Assembly (NCBI GenBank): GCA_009835395.1
Contig: VXXM01000014.1
Location: forward strand, 1 to 64,000
Length of the DNA: 64,000 nt
Direction: 5' to 3'
Origin: Acidimicrobiia bacterium
GTDB lineage: Bacteria; Actinomycetota; Acidimicrobiia; Acidimicrobiales; CATQHL01
The notes under the pieces are model-generated. The model saw nothing but the letters and a program-made list of their open reading frames with translations, searched no databases and had not been told where the DNA came from. This document shows, piece after piece, positions 25,608-34,573 of the stretch. A program made the position numbers and the translations under genes. How positions within the stretch are numbered: position 1 is the stretch's first letter; every line of letters begins with the position of its first letter.

Positions 25608-26455
25608 CTGCCGGCGGCACCGACCTCGAAGCCCTCCGGCAACTGGCCGTCGAGTTGGCCACCGCGGCCGGCGACGTCGTCGCCGAACACCACGGCCGCG
25701 CCGCCCCCGTCGGCGTCAAGTCCTCCCGCACCGACCTGGTGACCGCCACCGATCGCGCCGCGGAGTCCCTCATCACCTCGCGCCTGGAGCGCGCCCGGCC
25801 CCACGACGGGATCGTCGGCGAGGAGGGTGCCTCCCGCGCCGGTTCCTCGGGGATCACCTGGTTCATCGATCCCATCGACGGCACCACCAACTTCGTGTAC
25901 GGGCACCCCGGCTACGCGGTCTCGGTGGGCGCCGCCGCCGGTGGCCGGCCTCTCGCCGGCGCGGTCGTCGACCCGCTGCACGGGGAGGTCTTCTCGGCGG
26001 CGCGCGGTGGCGGCGCGTTCTGCAACGGCGAACGCCTGGCGGTGAGCAGCACGGTCGATCTCGGGTCGGCCCTCGTGGCCACCGGCTTCGGCTACAACGA
26101 GGCGGACCGGATCCACCAGGGCACCGTCGTGGCGGGCCTCCTCGGCCGGGTGCGCGACATCCGCCGGATGGGCTCGGCGGCCCTGGACCTCTGCTCGGTC
26201 GCCTGCGGCCGGGTGGACGCCTACTACGAGTACCGCCTCTGCCCCTGGGACCACGCGGCGGGAAGCCTCATCGCCTCCGAGGCCGGCGCCGTCACCCGCA
26301 GCCCCGTGCTCGAGCCTCCCAGCCGCTCCGGAGCCGGCGCCGTCGGGTTCGTGCTCGCCGCCGCTCCCGGCGTGGCGCCCGCCCTTTGTGACCTCCTGGC
26401 CGAACTCGGAGCCTGGCCCGGCGGAGCCCCGGCCGGCGGCGTCCAGGACCTCTGA
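25604..26455 (+). CDS. Inositol-monophosphatase-family phosphatase
   Basis: The product has 283 residues. Metal-binding blocks: IVGEEGAS near 68-75, WFIDPIDGTTNFVYG near 85-99, and CPWDHAAGSLIA near 210-221. The family dephosphorylates inositol-1-phosphate, histidinol phosphate or similar. Inositol phosphate would fit phosphatidylinositol mannoside synthesis (a PimB-like gene lies at 33419), but the substrate cannot be told from sequence. The start GTG overlaps the stop of the upstream membrane gene. Confidence 0.88.
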   Translation: MTAGGTDLEALRQLAVELATAAGDVVAEHHGRAAPVGVKSSRTDLVTATDRAAESLITSRLERARPHDGIVGEEGASRAGSSGITWFIDPIDGTTNFVYGHPGYAVSVGAAAGGRPLAGAVVDPLHGEVFSAARGGGAFCNGERLAVSSTVDLGSALVATGFGYNEADRIHQGTVVAGLLGRVRDIRRMGSAALDLCSVACGRVDAYYEYRLCPWDHAAGSLIASEAGAVTRSPVLEPPSRSGAGAVGFVLAAAPGVAPALCDLLAELGAWPGGAPAGGVQDL

Positions 26456-26485
26456 GCACGGCAGCAGCCCGCGAATTGGGGCAGC

Positions 26486-27175
26486 ATGGTGACCATGGCC
26501 ACGCGCATCCTGACCGTGGAGGACGACGAGCGCATCCGCACCTCCCTGCGGCTGGCCCTCGAGGACGAGGGCTGGGAGGTGCAGGAATCCTCCAACGGCG
26601 AGGCCGCGCTGAGCATCTTCCGGCGCCAGCCCGCCGACGTGGTGCTGATCGACATCATGCTGCCGGGCGTGGACGGGTTCGAGGTGTGCCGCTCGCTACG
26701 GCGGATCAGCAACGTCCCCATCGTCATGGTCACCGCCCGGGAGGACACCCACGACATCGTGGCCGGGCTGGAGGCCGGCGCGGACGACTACCTCACCAAG
26801 CCGTTCGCACCCAAGGAGCTCTCGGCGCGCATCCGGGCGCTGCTGCGGCGGGCCCGCACCGCCGAGGGACCGCTCACGAACTTCATCTTCGCCGACCTGG
26901 AGGTCTTCGCTGAGGAGGGCGTCGTACGCCGGGGCAGCCAGGAGATCAACCTCACCAAGACCGAACTCCGTCTGCTCGTCGAACTAGCCTCCAGTCCCGG
27001 CCGCACCCTCAGCCGGGAGGTGTTGCTGGAGCGCATCTGGGGCTACGGCTACTTCGGCGACAGCCGGCTCGTTGACGTGCACATCCGCCGTCTCCGGACC
27101 AAGATCGAAACCGACCCTGCCAATCCCCGCCACGTCGTGACCGTCCGCGGCGAGGGGTACAAGCTGCAGCCGTAG
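26486..27175 (+). CDS. OmpR-family response regulator, MtrA-like
   Basis: The product has 229 residues. The receiver domain has acidic pair ED(D) at 12-14, phospho-acceptor Asp56 (VLIDIMLPG), Thr83 and Lys105 (DDYLTKPF). The C-terminal winged helix ends with DSRLVDVHIRRLRTKIE and VTVRGEGYKL. The pairing with a HAMP histidine kinase and a GerMN lipoprotein mirrors mtrA-mtrB-lpqB, which controls wall growth and division in actinobacteria. That assignment is by synteny and similarity; the gene could also be called a generic OmpR regulator. In-frame ATG at 26495 is an alternative start. Confidence 0.85.
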   Translation: MVTMATRILTVEDDERIRTSLRLALEDEGWEVQESSNGEAALSIFRRQPADVVLIDIMLPGVDGFEVCRSLRRISNVPIVMVTAREDTHDIVAGLEAGADDYLTKPFAPKELSARIRALLRRARTAEGPLTNFIFADLEVFAEEGVVRRGSQEINLTKTELRLLVELASSPGRTLSREVLLERIWGYGYFGDSRLVDVHIRRLRTKIETDPANPRHVVTVRGEGYKLQP

Positions 27176-27180
27176 AAACC

Positions 27181-28560
27181 GTGGCCGCGCGCGTCTCCCT
27201 GCGGCTGCGCGTCAGCCTGGTCTTCGGACTCGGTGCGCTCGTGCTCGCCGCCGGCCTCTCGCTCATCACCTACGAGTTGACACGGGACAACCTGCTGACC
27301 CGCCGGGAGGACACCTCGCTGGCGCGCGTCCTGTTCAACGCCACCCAGGTCAGCCGGCTCATCGACGCCGAGTCGACCGAGCAGCAGTTGCGCGACCTGC
27401 TGCAGAACCTCTACACACCGCTCGGCGCCCGCCCGGTCATCCGCTTCGGCGATCTCTGGCTCTCGGCGAATCCCGTCGAGTTCAGCGAGCCGCAGATCGA
27501 TCCGCTCCTCAAGGACACCGTGGCGCGGGGTCGCGCCGCGCAGATGCGCTACGTCGTGGGGGAAACCCCCTTCGCCGTCATCGGCATTCCCTACTTCGAC
27601 ATCGACGCCGCCTACTACGAGGCGGTGCCGCTCGACGACATCGCCGACACGCTCAGCTCACTGTTGATCGCGCTCCTCACCGGGAGCGCCATCACGGTCC
27701 TCGCCGGCATCGGCATCGGCATCTGGGCGGCGCAGCGCGCCGTGCAACCGCTCACCGACATCGGTGAGGCGGCCGAGGCCATCGCCGCCGGCGATCTCAA
27801 CACGCGCCTCGAGGGCGCTGACCCCGATCTGGAGCGGCTGTCGCGCTCGTTCAACCAGATGGCCAGCGCCCTGCAGGACCGCATCGAGCGAGACGCCCGC
27901 TTCGCCTCGAACGTGAGCCACGAGTTGCGCTCGCCCCTGATGACGCTCACGGCCTCCCTGGAGGTCCTGCGCAGGCGCCAGGGGGAATTGCCGGTGCGGT
28001 CCCAGACGGCACTCAACCTGCTCACCGCCGACCTCGAGCACTTCAAGCAGCTCGTCGCGGACCTGCTGGAGATCTCCCGCTACGACGTGGGTGCCGCCGC
28101 CCTGGAACTCGAGGAATTCGAGATCATCGAGTTCGTCCAGCAGGCGGCTCGCGCCGCCGGGCACACGCCTCGCGTCACCCGCGATCCCGACACCGAGGGC
28201 CTGGTGCTGCGGGCCGACCGGCGGCGCCTGGCGCAGGTCATGGCGAACCTGCTGGAGAACGCCCAGAACCACGCCGGCGGCGCCACCGAGATCCACGTGG
28301 AGCGCTTCGATGCCTCGGTGGAGATCTCGGTGATCGACGCCGGACCGGGCGTGAGGGCCGAGGACCGCGACGTCATCTTCGACCGCTTCTCACGCGGCAG
28401 CCGGCAGACCTCGGGGGGGCGTTTCAGCGGTACGGGGCTGGGGTTGGCGCTCGTGGCCGAACACGTTCGCCTGCACGGCGGCTCGGTCCGCGTGACCGAG
28501 CGGGCCGACGGCGCCTCGGGCGCCCGATTCGTCGTCACACTCCCGGTGAACGAGCTGTGA
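27181..28560 (+). CDS. HAMP-domain sensor histidine kinase, MtrB-like
   Basis: The product has 459 residues. Membrane helices at about 12-30 and 158-182 flank an extracytoplasmic sensor of about 125 residues. A HAMP domain follows (about 183-235), then the H box FASNVSHELRSPL with phospho-accepting His247. N box LLENAQNHAGG, G1 VIDAGPGV and G2 SGTGLGLALV complete the kinase. The start is GTG 6 nt after the regulator stop. It is the likely partner of the MtrA-like regulator and of the following lipoprotein, which in MtrB systems touches the sensor domain. Confidence 0.9.
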   Translation: MAARVSLRLRVSLVFGLGALVLAAGLSLITYELTRDNLLTRREDTSLARVLFNATQVSRLIDAESTEQQLRDLLQNLYTPLGARPVIRFGDLWLSANPVEFSEPQIDPLLKDTVARGRAAQMRYVVGETPFAVIGIPYFDIDAAYYEAVPLDDIADTLSSLLIALLTGSAITVLAGIGIGIWAAQRAVQPLTDIGEAAEAIAAGDLNTRLEGADPDLERLSRSFNQMASALQDRIERDARFASNVSHELRSPLMTLTASLEVLRRRQGELPVRSQTALNLLTADLEHFKQLVADLLEISRYDVGAAALELEEFEIIEFVQQAARAAGHTPRVTRDPDTEGLVLRADRRRLAQVMANLLENAQNHAGGATEIHVERFDASVEISVIDAGPGVRAEDRDVIFDRFSRGSRQTSGGRFSGTGLGLALVAEHVRLHGGSVRVTERADGASGARFVVTLPVNEL

Positions 28561-29195
28561 GTTCCTTGCGCAGGCCCCCTGTCCGGCGGTCCCTTCCCGC
28601 ACTGCTGGGGGCGCTGGCGACGCTGGTCACCGCAGCGGCCTGCGGCGTGCCGCAGGATCCGGCGCCGCGTATCCTGGACGCCTCGGACCTCCCGGAGGAG
28701 TTGGCGATCCCCGCCACGACGACGACCTCAACCGAGGCGCCGGTACCTCGCCAGAGCGTCTACCTCTACTTCGTGGACGGTGAGATCCTGAGCCAGCCCG
28801 TCGAGCGTGAGCTGGCCACACCCGCAGGCCTGGTGGCCGCCCTCGATGCACTCATCGAGGGGCCGACCGAGGAGGAAGCCTCGGCGGGGCTCACCTCGGT
28901 GATTCCCGCCGAGACGGTCGTCCTCGGCAGCGATCTCACCAACGGCGTGCTGCAGGTGAATCTCGCCGAGGGGGCGCTCGAGCAGATCGAGGGCGCGCTC
29001 CAGAGCCTGGCGATCGCCCAACTGGTCTACACCGCCACCGAACTCCCCGGCGTGGACTGGCTCTGGGTGCTGATCGAGGGCGAGCCTCGCGCTCTGCCCA
29101 CCGACGAGGGCGACGTGGAGGCGCCGGTGGGACGGGTGCACTACGCCTCGCTGGGACCGCCCGGACCACCGCCCGGACCCGGCGGGGGCGGCTAG
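28557..29195 (+). CDS. GerMN-domain lipoprotein, short LpqB-like
   Basis: The product has 212 residues. An Arg-rich N-terminus and hydrophobic stretch end in a lipobox-like TAAAC with Cys near residue 24, so it is probably a lipoprotein. A GerMN (sporulation/germination) domain follows: QSVYLYFVDGEIL, LIEGPTEEEASAGLTSVIP and LQVNLAEGALEQIEG cores. LpqB has two modules, GerMN-like and a C-terminal beta-propeller; only the first is here. The start overlaps the kinase stop (GTGA). The gene ends in CTAG, which is also the stop of the convergent pfkA. Confidence 0.82.
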   Translation: MSSLRRPPVRRSLPALLGALATLVTAAACGVPQDPAPRILDASDLPEELAIPATTTTSTEAPVPRQSVYLYFVDGEILSQPVERELATPAGLVAALDALIEGPTEEEASAGLTSVIPAETVVLGSDLTNGVLQVNLAEGALEQIEGALQSLAIAQLVYTATELPGVDWLWVLIEGEPRALPTDEGDVEAPVGRVHYASLGPPGPPPGPGGGG

Positions 29196-30223
29196 GAGCG
29201 GCAGGCCTCGGCCACCTCCCAGAGCCCGTCGGGTATCGGCTTCAACGCCGCGGTCGCATCCTCCAGCGGCACCAGGCCGATCCTGCCGGCCTCCACCGCC
29301 ACCATTCGGCCGAACGCGCCTGCGTGGGCGGCGTCCACCGCCGCAACTCCGAAAGAACTGCACAGCACGCGATCGAAAGCCGTCGGGGTGCCGCCGCGCT
29401 GAGTGTGGCCCAGCACGGTGATCCGGGTCTCCAGATCGGTACGCCGCTCGATCTCGGACGCCACGATGGCACCGATCCCGCCGAGGCGGACATGCCCGTA
29501 TTCATCGACGCCGGGCTCGGGCACCTCCAGGGTGCCCGGCACCGGCCGGGCGCCCTCGGCCACGACGACCACCGAGGACTGGGCGCCACCGTCGTGCAGG
29601 CTGCGCAACTCCGCAGCGATCGCGGCGATGTCGAACGGGCGCTCGGGCACCAGGATGGCGGCGGCACCGCCGGCGATGCCCGCCCACAGCGCCACGTGAC
29701 CGGCGTGGCGGCCCATCACCTCCACGACCATGACCCTGTGGTGCGATTCGGCGGTGGTGTGCAACCGGTCGATGGCGTCGGTGGCGGTCTGCACCGCGGT
29801 CTCGAAGCCGAAGGTCAGCTGGGTACCCCCCACGTCGTTGTCGATCGTCTTGGGCACGCCCACGAGGGGCACACCGAGGTCGCGGTGCAGCCGGTGCGCC
29901 ACGCTCAGAGTCCCCTCACCGCCGACGACGATCAGCGCCTCCACAGCCCGGCCGGCCAGCACATCGACCACTCTGGCCGGGCCATCGGCGGTCATGTAGG
30001 GCTGGATGCGCGAGGTACCGAGGATCGTGCCGCCCCGGGCCAGGATCCGCGCGGCGCGCTCGGGAATGATCGGGACAGCGTCGTCCTCGACGACTCCCCG
30101 CCATCCGTCCCGGAAACCCAGCACCTCGTCTCCCCAGCGCCGGGCGCCGTGCAGCACCACGGCCCGGATCACGGCGTTCAGACCCGGACAGTCGCCACCA
30201 CCGGTGAGGATGCCGAGCCGCAC
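29192..30223 (-). CDS. pfkA: 6-phosphofructokinase PfkA (group III)
   Basis: The product has 343 residues. It phosphorylates fructose 6-phosphate in glycolysis. Seen: GILTGGGDCPGLNAVIR at 4-20, GGEGT at 101-105, PKTIDND at 124-130, and MGRHAGH with the substrate loop. The Gly at the 104 position predicts ATP rather than pyrophosphate, while PKTIDND (Lys in place of Gly) is the mixed group III type known from actinobacteria. The start is GTG, 6 nt after the aminotransferase stop. It lies in a run with an aminotransferase; a ROK sugar kinase is close by. Confidence 0.93.
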   Translation of the reverse strand: MRLGILTGGGDCPGLNAVIRAVVLHGARRWGDEVLGFRDGWRGVVEDDAVPIIPERAARILARGGTILGTSRIQPYMTADGPARVVDVLAGRAVEALIVVGGEGTLSVAHRLHRDLGVPLVGVPKTIDNDVGGTQLTFGFETAVQTATDAIDRLHTTAESHHRVMVVEVMGRHAGHVALWAGIAGGAAAILVPERPFDIAAIAAELRSLHDGGAQSSVVVVAEGARPVPGTLEVPEPGVDEYGHVRLGGIGAIVASEIERRTDLETRITVLGHTQRGGTPTAFDRVLCSSFGVAAVDAAHAGAFGRMVAVEAGRIGLVPLEDATAALKPIPDGLWEVAEACRS

Positions 30224-30229
30224 GGAGAC

Positions 30230-31405
30230 TCAGCCGAGCGCGGGCAGGGCCTTGCGCAGGTTCCGCACAGCCTGGCCGATGCGCTGCTCGTTCTCGATGA
30301 GTGCGAAGCGCACGAAGCCCTCGCCGCCGGGGCCGAACCCGCCGCCGGGCGAGGTGGCCACACCAGCCTCGGTGACGAGGAAGGAGGCGAAGCCGACCGA
30401 GTCCATGTGGCGGTACGGCTCCGGGATCGGCGCCCAGACAAACATCGATCCCTTCGGCGGATCCACGTGCCAGCCGATACGCGCCAGACCCTCGCACAGG
30501 CTGTCGCGGCGACTCTGGTAGGTGTCGCTCACCAGCTTCGGGTAGTCGGCCGCCTCGTTGAGAGTCACCGTGGCGGCGATCTGGACAGGCTGGAACGTGC
30601 CGTAGTCCAGGTAGGACTTGAGCTTGGCGAGTGCAGCCACCACCTCGGCGTTGCCCGCCATGAAGGCCACTCGCCAGCCGGCCATCGAGAAGGACTTGGT
30701 GAGCGAGTAGAACTCCACGGCCACGTCGAGGGCGCCGTCGGCCTCCAGGATCGACGGAGGCCGGTAGCCGTCGAAGGCGATGTCGGCGTAGGCGAAGTCG
30801 TGGACCACCAGGACGTCGTGCCGGCGGGCGAAGTCCACGACCCGCTGCATGAAGTCCAGATCTACGCAGGTGGTGGTCGGATTGTGCGGGAACGACAGCA
30901 GGATGACCCGCGGCTTGGGCCACGAGTACTCCCAGCGCTGCCGGAGCACCTCGTCGAGGTCGTCGCCCACCGAGAGCGGGATGTTGCGAATCTCCGCGCC
31001 GGCGAAGAGGGGCGCGTAGAGGTGGATGGGATACGACGGCGCCGGCACCAGCACGGCGTCGCCCGGCTGCAGCACCACCCACATCAGGTGCGAGAGGCCC
31101 TCCTTGGCGCCGATGGTGTTGATGATCTGCGTCTCGGGGTCGAGTTCGACGCCGAACCGTCGCAGGTACAGGTCCGCCACGGCGCTGCGGAGCTTGGGAA
31201 TCCCCCGGCTGAGCGAGTAGCGATGGTTGCGGGGGTTGCGGGCGGCCTCGGCCAGTTTCTCCACGGCGATGTCGGGCGACGGGATGTCCGGGTTGCCGAA
31301 ACCCAGGTCGATGATGTCCTCGCCGCGGCGACGGCCCTCCACCTTGAGGCGGTCGATCACCGAGAAAACGTACGGCGGGAGATTGGTTATGCGGCGGAAC
31401 TCCAT
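30230..31405 (-). CDS. Class I/II aminotransferase, AlaC-like
   Basis: The product has 391 residues. The N-terminus [20 protein letters not shown] and [12 protein letters not shown] match the AlaC (YfdZ) glutamate-pyruvate transaminase family. PLP is bound by the Lys in [12 protein letters not shown] near residue 236; SFPHNPTT lies near 168-175. The main reaction would be alanine formation from pyruvate and glutamate; LL-DAP aminotransferases are related, so that role is the alternative. The ATG has no ribosome site; TAGCCT lies 8 nt upstream. Confidence 0.88.
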   Translation of the reverse strand: MEFRRITNLPPYVFSVIDRLKVEGRRRGEDIIDLGFGNPDIPSPDIAVEKLAEAARNPRNHRYSLSRGIPKLRSAVADLYLRRFGVELDPETQIINTIGAKEGLSHLMWVVLQPGDAVLVPAPSYPIHLYAPLFAGAEIRNIPLSVGDDLDEVLRQRWEYSWPKPRVILLSFPHNPTTTCVDLDFMQRVVDFARRHDVLVVHDFAYADIAFDGYRPPSILEADGALDVAVEFYSLTKSFSMAGWRVAFMAGNAEVVAALAKLKSYLDYGTFQPVQIAATVTLNEAADYPKLVSDTYQSRRDSLCEGLARIGWHVDPPKGSMFVWAPIPEPYRHMDSVGFASFLVTEAGVATSPGGGFGPGGEGFVRFALIENEQRIGQAVRNLRKALPALG

Positions 31406-31413
31406 CGCTTCCG

Positions 31414-31419
31414 AGGCTA
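31414..31419 (-). promoter_or_regulatory. Putative -10 box (TAGCCT) of the aminotransferase gene
   Basis: It ends 8 nt before the ATG at 31405 and overlaps the 3' codons of the upstream ROK gene. Confidence 0.5.
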
Positions 31420-32406
31420 GCGAGCGCGCCCGCCCGCTCGGTGCAGGTCCGGCCCGCCGAGGGCGTCCCGCGCCAGGTGGGCCGCGCCGATGACCCCCGC
31501 CCGGTCGCCGTGGCGGGCTCGCCGCACCTCCACGGAAGGCCTCCTGCCCTGCTCCACGAAGATCTTCGCCAGGGCGTCGCGCACCGGCGCCAGGAACACC
31601 TCGCCCAGTTCGGACAGTCCCCCGCCGAGCACGATCACCTCCGGCGACAGCACCAGGATCAGGTTGTTGAGCCCCAGCGCCACCCAGGAGGAGAACTCGC
31701 GCAGCAGTCGGCGCGCCACGGGGTCGCCGGCGGTCGCCAGCTCCCCCACGTGCTCACCCCGGAGCGCGTCGATGCGACCCGCCGCCCGGTCCCTGAGCGC
31801 CGGCGCCTTCCCGGCACCGGCGGCTTGCCGAGCGGCTCTCCCGAGCGCCTCTCCGGAGGCAAGCTGTTCCCAGCAGCCGCGGCGGCCGCACAGGCACTCC
31901 GGACCGTCAGGGGCCACGATCATGTGCCCCGCCTCGCCGGCCAGGCCGTGCGCGCCGCGCCGGATCTCGCCGTCGAGCAGCAGCGCCGCTCCGATCCCGG
32001 TCCCGAAGGTGACCAGCAGGGCATCGGCGAGACCGGACGCGGCCCCACCCTCCATCTCGCCGCGCAGGGCCGCGGTTGCGTCGTTCTCCACCACCACCGG
32101 ACGGCGCAGCCGCTCGGTCAGCAGCGAACGCAGCGGGAAGTCGGCAATGGCGGGAATGTTCGGGGATGTGGCCACCACACCCGACCGGTCCACGAGCCCG
32201 GCGCACCCCACACCGAGCGCGGCGACCGGCTCGGCCAACGCCTCCTCCATCCCGCACACCATCTCGCAGATCACCTCGACGATGCCGGCCATGCTGCCGG
32301 GGCGGTCGCTGCGCCGGGCATCGTGCGCCCCGGCGCCGGAAGCGAGCACCTCGGCCCGGATGTTGGTCCCACCGATGTCGAAGCCCGCCAGGCGCCCCGA
32401 CATCAT
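31417..32406 (-). CDS. ROK-family sugar kinase (glucokinase-like)
   Basis: The product has 329 residues. It begins with the phosphate loop [13 protein letters not shown]. The ROK zinc site is visible as GEAGHMIV then [15 protein letters not shown] near 165-185. [11 protein letters not shown] near the end is the adenosine site. Proximity to pfkA suggests glucose phosphorylation, but ROK proteins also include N-acetyl-hexosamine kinases and repressors; no DNA-binding domain is present. The second Met (32403) is an equally possible start. Confidence 0.85.
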   Translation of the reverse strand: MMSGRLAGFDIGGTNIRAEVLASGAGAHDARRSDRPGSMAGIVEVICEMVCGMEEALAEPVAALGVGCAGLVDRSGVVATSPNIPAIADFPLRSLLTERLRRPVVVENDATAALRGEMEGGAASGLADALLVTFGTGIGAALLLDGEIRRGAHGLAGEAGHMIVAPDGPECLCGRRGCWEQLASGEALGRAARQAAGAGKAPALRDRAAGRIDALRGEHVGELATAGDPVARRLLREFSSWVALGLNNLILVLSPEVIVLGGGLSELGEVFLAPVRDALAKIFVEQGRRPSVEVRRARHGDRAGVIGAAHLARDALGGPDLHRAGGRAR

Positions 32407-32482
32407 GACAGCGGCACCGGCATCGGTGGGTTGGAGCCGACGCGGGAGCGCGGCCCGGGCTGGTTGTCGCCGGCCGCAGGTT

Positions 32483-32956
32483 TCACCCGCGGCGCTGCGC
32501 CCGCTCCGCGCTGACCGACTCGATGCGGCGCCGCAACTGGTCCAGCGCCGCCTGCATGATGCGCGACTCCGCCCGGCGCTTCACGAACCCGGGCACCGCC
32601 ACCGCCAGTTCGGCCGCGAGCGAGTAGGTGATGAGGGTCTTGCCCTCGTCGTCGGCCGACGGCGCCAACTCGTACTCACCGTCCAGGTGGCGGACCTGGT
32701 CGCCCTCGACGAGCCGCCACGCCACCCGCAACGGGTTCGAGCCGTAGAAGTACTTGAGCGTGTAGGTCACGCTGCGGCCCATCGCCGCTGCCCGGAAAGC
32801 GACGAGACCGCCCGCACCGCTGTCGTCCCGCCGCAGCACGCGGGCCTCCTTGATGTCCGGCACCCACTGCGGGTACTGCTCGAAGTCCACGACGACGTCG
32901 AAGCAGTCCGACGGCGAGGCGTTCACCAGCATCCGGCGCGTCGAGAACTCAACCAT
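32483..32956 (-). CDS. SRPBCC/polyketide-cyclase-family protein
   Basis: The product has 157 residues from ATG 32956. It is a START-like helix-grip domain: ASPSDCFDVVVDFEQYPQWVPDI at the N-terminus (core FEQYPQWVPD), ending with a long C-terminal helix. This subfamily binds hydrophobic ligands (COQ10/ribosome-associated-toxin-like group); the ligand is unknown. A ribosome site GGAGGCGAG lies just before the chosen ATG. It overlaps the 3' end of the upstream membrane-protein gene by 8 nt. Confidence 0.8.
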   Translation of the reverse strand: MVEFSTRRMLVNASPSDCFDVVVDFEQYPQWVPDIKEARVLRRDDSGAGGLVAFRAAAMGRSVTYTLKYFYGSNPLRVAWRLVEGDQVRHLDGEYELAPSADDEGKTLITYSLAAELAVAVPGFVKRRAESRIMQAALDQLRRRIESVSAERAQRRG

Positions 32957-33422
32957 CTCGCCTCCGCGCGGTGTGCGGGGGCCGGCTGGGAAAGTCGCCG
33001 TGCCCCGCACCCCAGAGAGCTATCACGCCCAAGCCGTACACACCCGCAAGAATACCGAACGCGAGCGGTCCAAAGGGGCGAACCGCAGCGCCGGTGAGCC
33101 CGGCGGCGAACTGCAACCCGGCGGCGAGCCGCAACTCGGTGCGCACCGACCGGGGCGCCCCCGGCATTCCGATGAAGGCTGCCATCGTCGAGAGCTGCTC
33201 GGCACGGCTCCGGCGCACCGCCACGGCGTACGCCCGCCCGAAGGCGAGACTCCCTGCGCCGAACAGCGCCAGCGCCACGGCCTGGGCGGCCGTACCGGCT
33301 CGATCGGGCCACGCCGCACCCAGCACGATCGCAACACACAGCACCGCCGTGCCGACGCGGGAGGCCACGAGCAGCCACTGCCAGGGCGGAGCGTCACCCG
33401 CGGCGGGCGCCGGGGAACTCAA
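32949..33422 (-). CDS. Membrane protein of unknown function
   Basis: The product has 157 residues with about four hydrophobic segments: near 15-35 (LLVASRVGTAVLCVAIVLG), 45-62, 92-108 and 112-132. No family recognised. TTG 33422 is chosen because it overlaps the glycosyltransferase stop as TTGA and is followed by the conserved-looking membrane region; the frame is open upstream. The gene lies between the mannosyltransferase and the SRPBCC gene in a run of overlapping genes. Confidence 0.6.
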   Translation of the reverse strand: MSSPAPAAGDAPPWQWLLVASRVGTAVLCVAIVLGAAWPDRAGTAAQAVALALFGAGSLAFGRAYAVAVRRSRAEQLSTMAAFIGMPGAPRSVRTELRLAAGLQFAAGLTGAAVRPFGPLAFGILAGVYGLGVIALWGAGHGDFPSRPPHTARRRDG

Positions 33423-34573
33423 CTCAGGGCGCGGCACAGGTCCCCGGCCAGGTGGTCGTAGCTGAACCGCGCCTCGGCTCGCCGGCGCGCCGAGGCGCCC
33501 ATACGGTGGCGCCGATCGGGATCGTCGAGCATCGCCGCCAGGCTGTCGGCGACCGCCGCGGCGTCGTCGGGATCGGTGACCACGAGCCCGCCGGTGCCGT
33601 GCTCGACGGCTTCGGCTGCTCCCCCGCTCTCGCCGGCCACCTGCGCCACCCCGGCGGCCGCCGCCTCCAGGAAGACGATCCCGAATCCCTCCTGCTCGAG
33701 GCCCGCCCAGCGCCGGCGGCACAGCATGGCGAACAGGTCCGCCGCGCCGTACAGCTCGGCCAACTCGCTCTCTGCGACCCGCCCGAGCAGGCGTGCGGGC
33801 GCGCCGGTCCGGCGAACGAGCCGCTCCAGTCTCCCGCTGTCCCTGCCCGCGCCGGCGATGCACAGGCGCAGACCGGGGCGGCCGGACGCCAGGCGGGCGA
33901 CCGCCTCGATCAGCCTGTCGATGCCCTTGCGGGGCACCAGCCGGCTGACGCAGAGCACCAGGGTCTCACCGTCACCCACGCCGAGGCGGTGGCGCGCCGC
34001 CCGCCGCCGTTCGCCGGACAGCGGCACGAAGCGCTGGACGTCCACCCCCGGCGGCACGTAGTGATCCGGCGCCATGTCGGGGCACAGCCGCCGCGCCTCG
34101 CCGGCCGCGTAGCGGCTGGCGGAGATCACGACCTCGGCCCCCGCCAGAGTGCGCCGGAGTGCCCCGGCGGCGAGCGGCAGGCGCGCCGGAACCGTCACCT
34201 CGGCACCGTGCAGAACGACCCCGTAGGGAACCCCCAGGCGCGGCCCCAGTGCGCCCACGGGGACAGCGGGGTCGAACACGACCAGTTCGGCGCCGGTGGA
34301 TGCCAGCAGGTCGCGGATCTCCCCCAGCACCTTCGGCGTGGGCAGCAGGAAGGCGGCCGCGCTGCGCACGATGGGATACGCCTCGGTGGCGTCGAAGGCG
34401 GCGGCACCGGGGTGCGGGCGGGTCAGGACGCAGAACAGATCGGGGGGCAGCCGCCGCCAGAGTTCCCAGAGGTAGTTCTGGATCCCCCCGACCTTCGGCG
34501 GGTAGTCGTTGGTGACCAGCAGGTGGCGGCGCGGGCGGGGCTCGCCGCCGGCTGCATCGGGCGGCTCGCTCAC
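33419..34573 (-). CDS. GT4 glycosyltransferase, PimB-like mannosyltransferase
   Basis: The product has 384 residues. The GT-B fold starts LLVTNDYPPKVGGIQNYLWEL (core NDYPPKVGGIQ). It continues with VSRLVPRKGIDRLIEA, LCIAGAGRD and the nucleotide-sugar motif QEGFGIVFLEAAAAG (EX7E). These blocks align closely with PimB', the GDP-mannose:PIM1 alpha-1,6-mannosyltransferase of mycobacteria, as I remember that sequence. The role in phosphatidylinositol mannoside synthesis is therefore likely but not proven. The start GTG overlaps the queG stop. Confidence 0.82.
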   Translation of the reverse strand: MSEPPDAAGGEPRPRRHLLVTNDYPPKVGGIQNYLWELWRRLPPDLFCVLTRPHPGAAAFDATEAYPIVRSAAAFLLPTPKVLGEIRDLLASTGAELVVFDPAVPVGALGPRLGVPYGVVLHGAEVTVPARLPLAAGALRRTLAGAEVVISASRYAAGEARRLCPDMAPDHYVPPGVDVQRFVPLSGERRRAARHRLGVGDGETLVLCVSRLVPRKGIDRLIEAVARLASGRPGLRLCIAGAGRDSGRLERLVRRTGAPARLLGRVAESELAELYGAADLFAMLCRRRWAGLEQEGFGIVFLEAAAAGVAQVAGESGGAAEAVEHGTGGLVVTDPDDAAAVADSLAAMLDDPDRRHRMGASARRRAEARFSYDHLAGDLCRALS

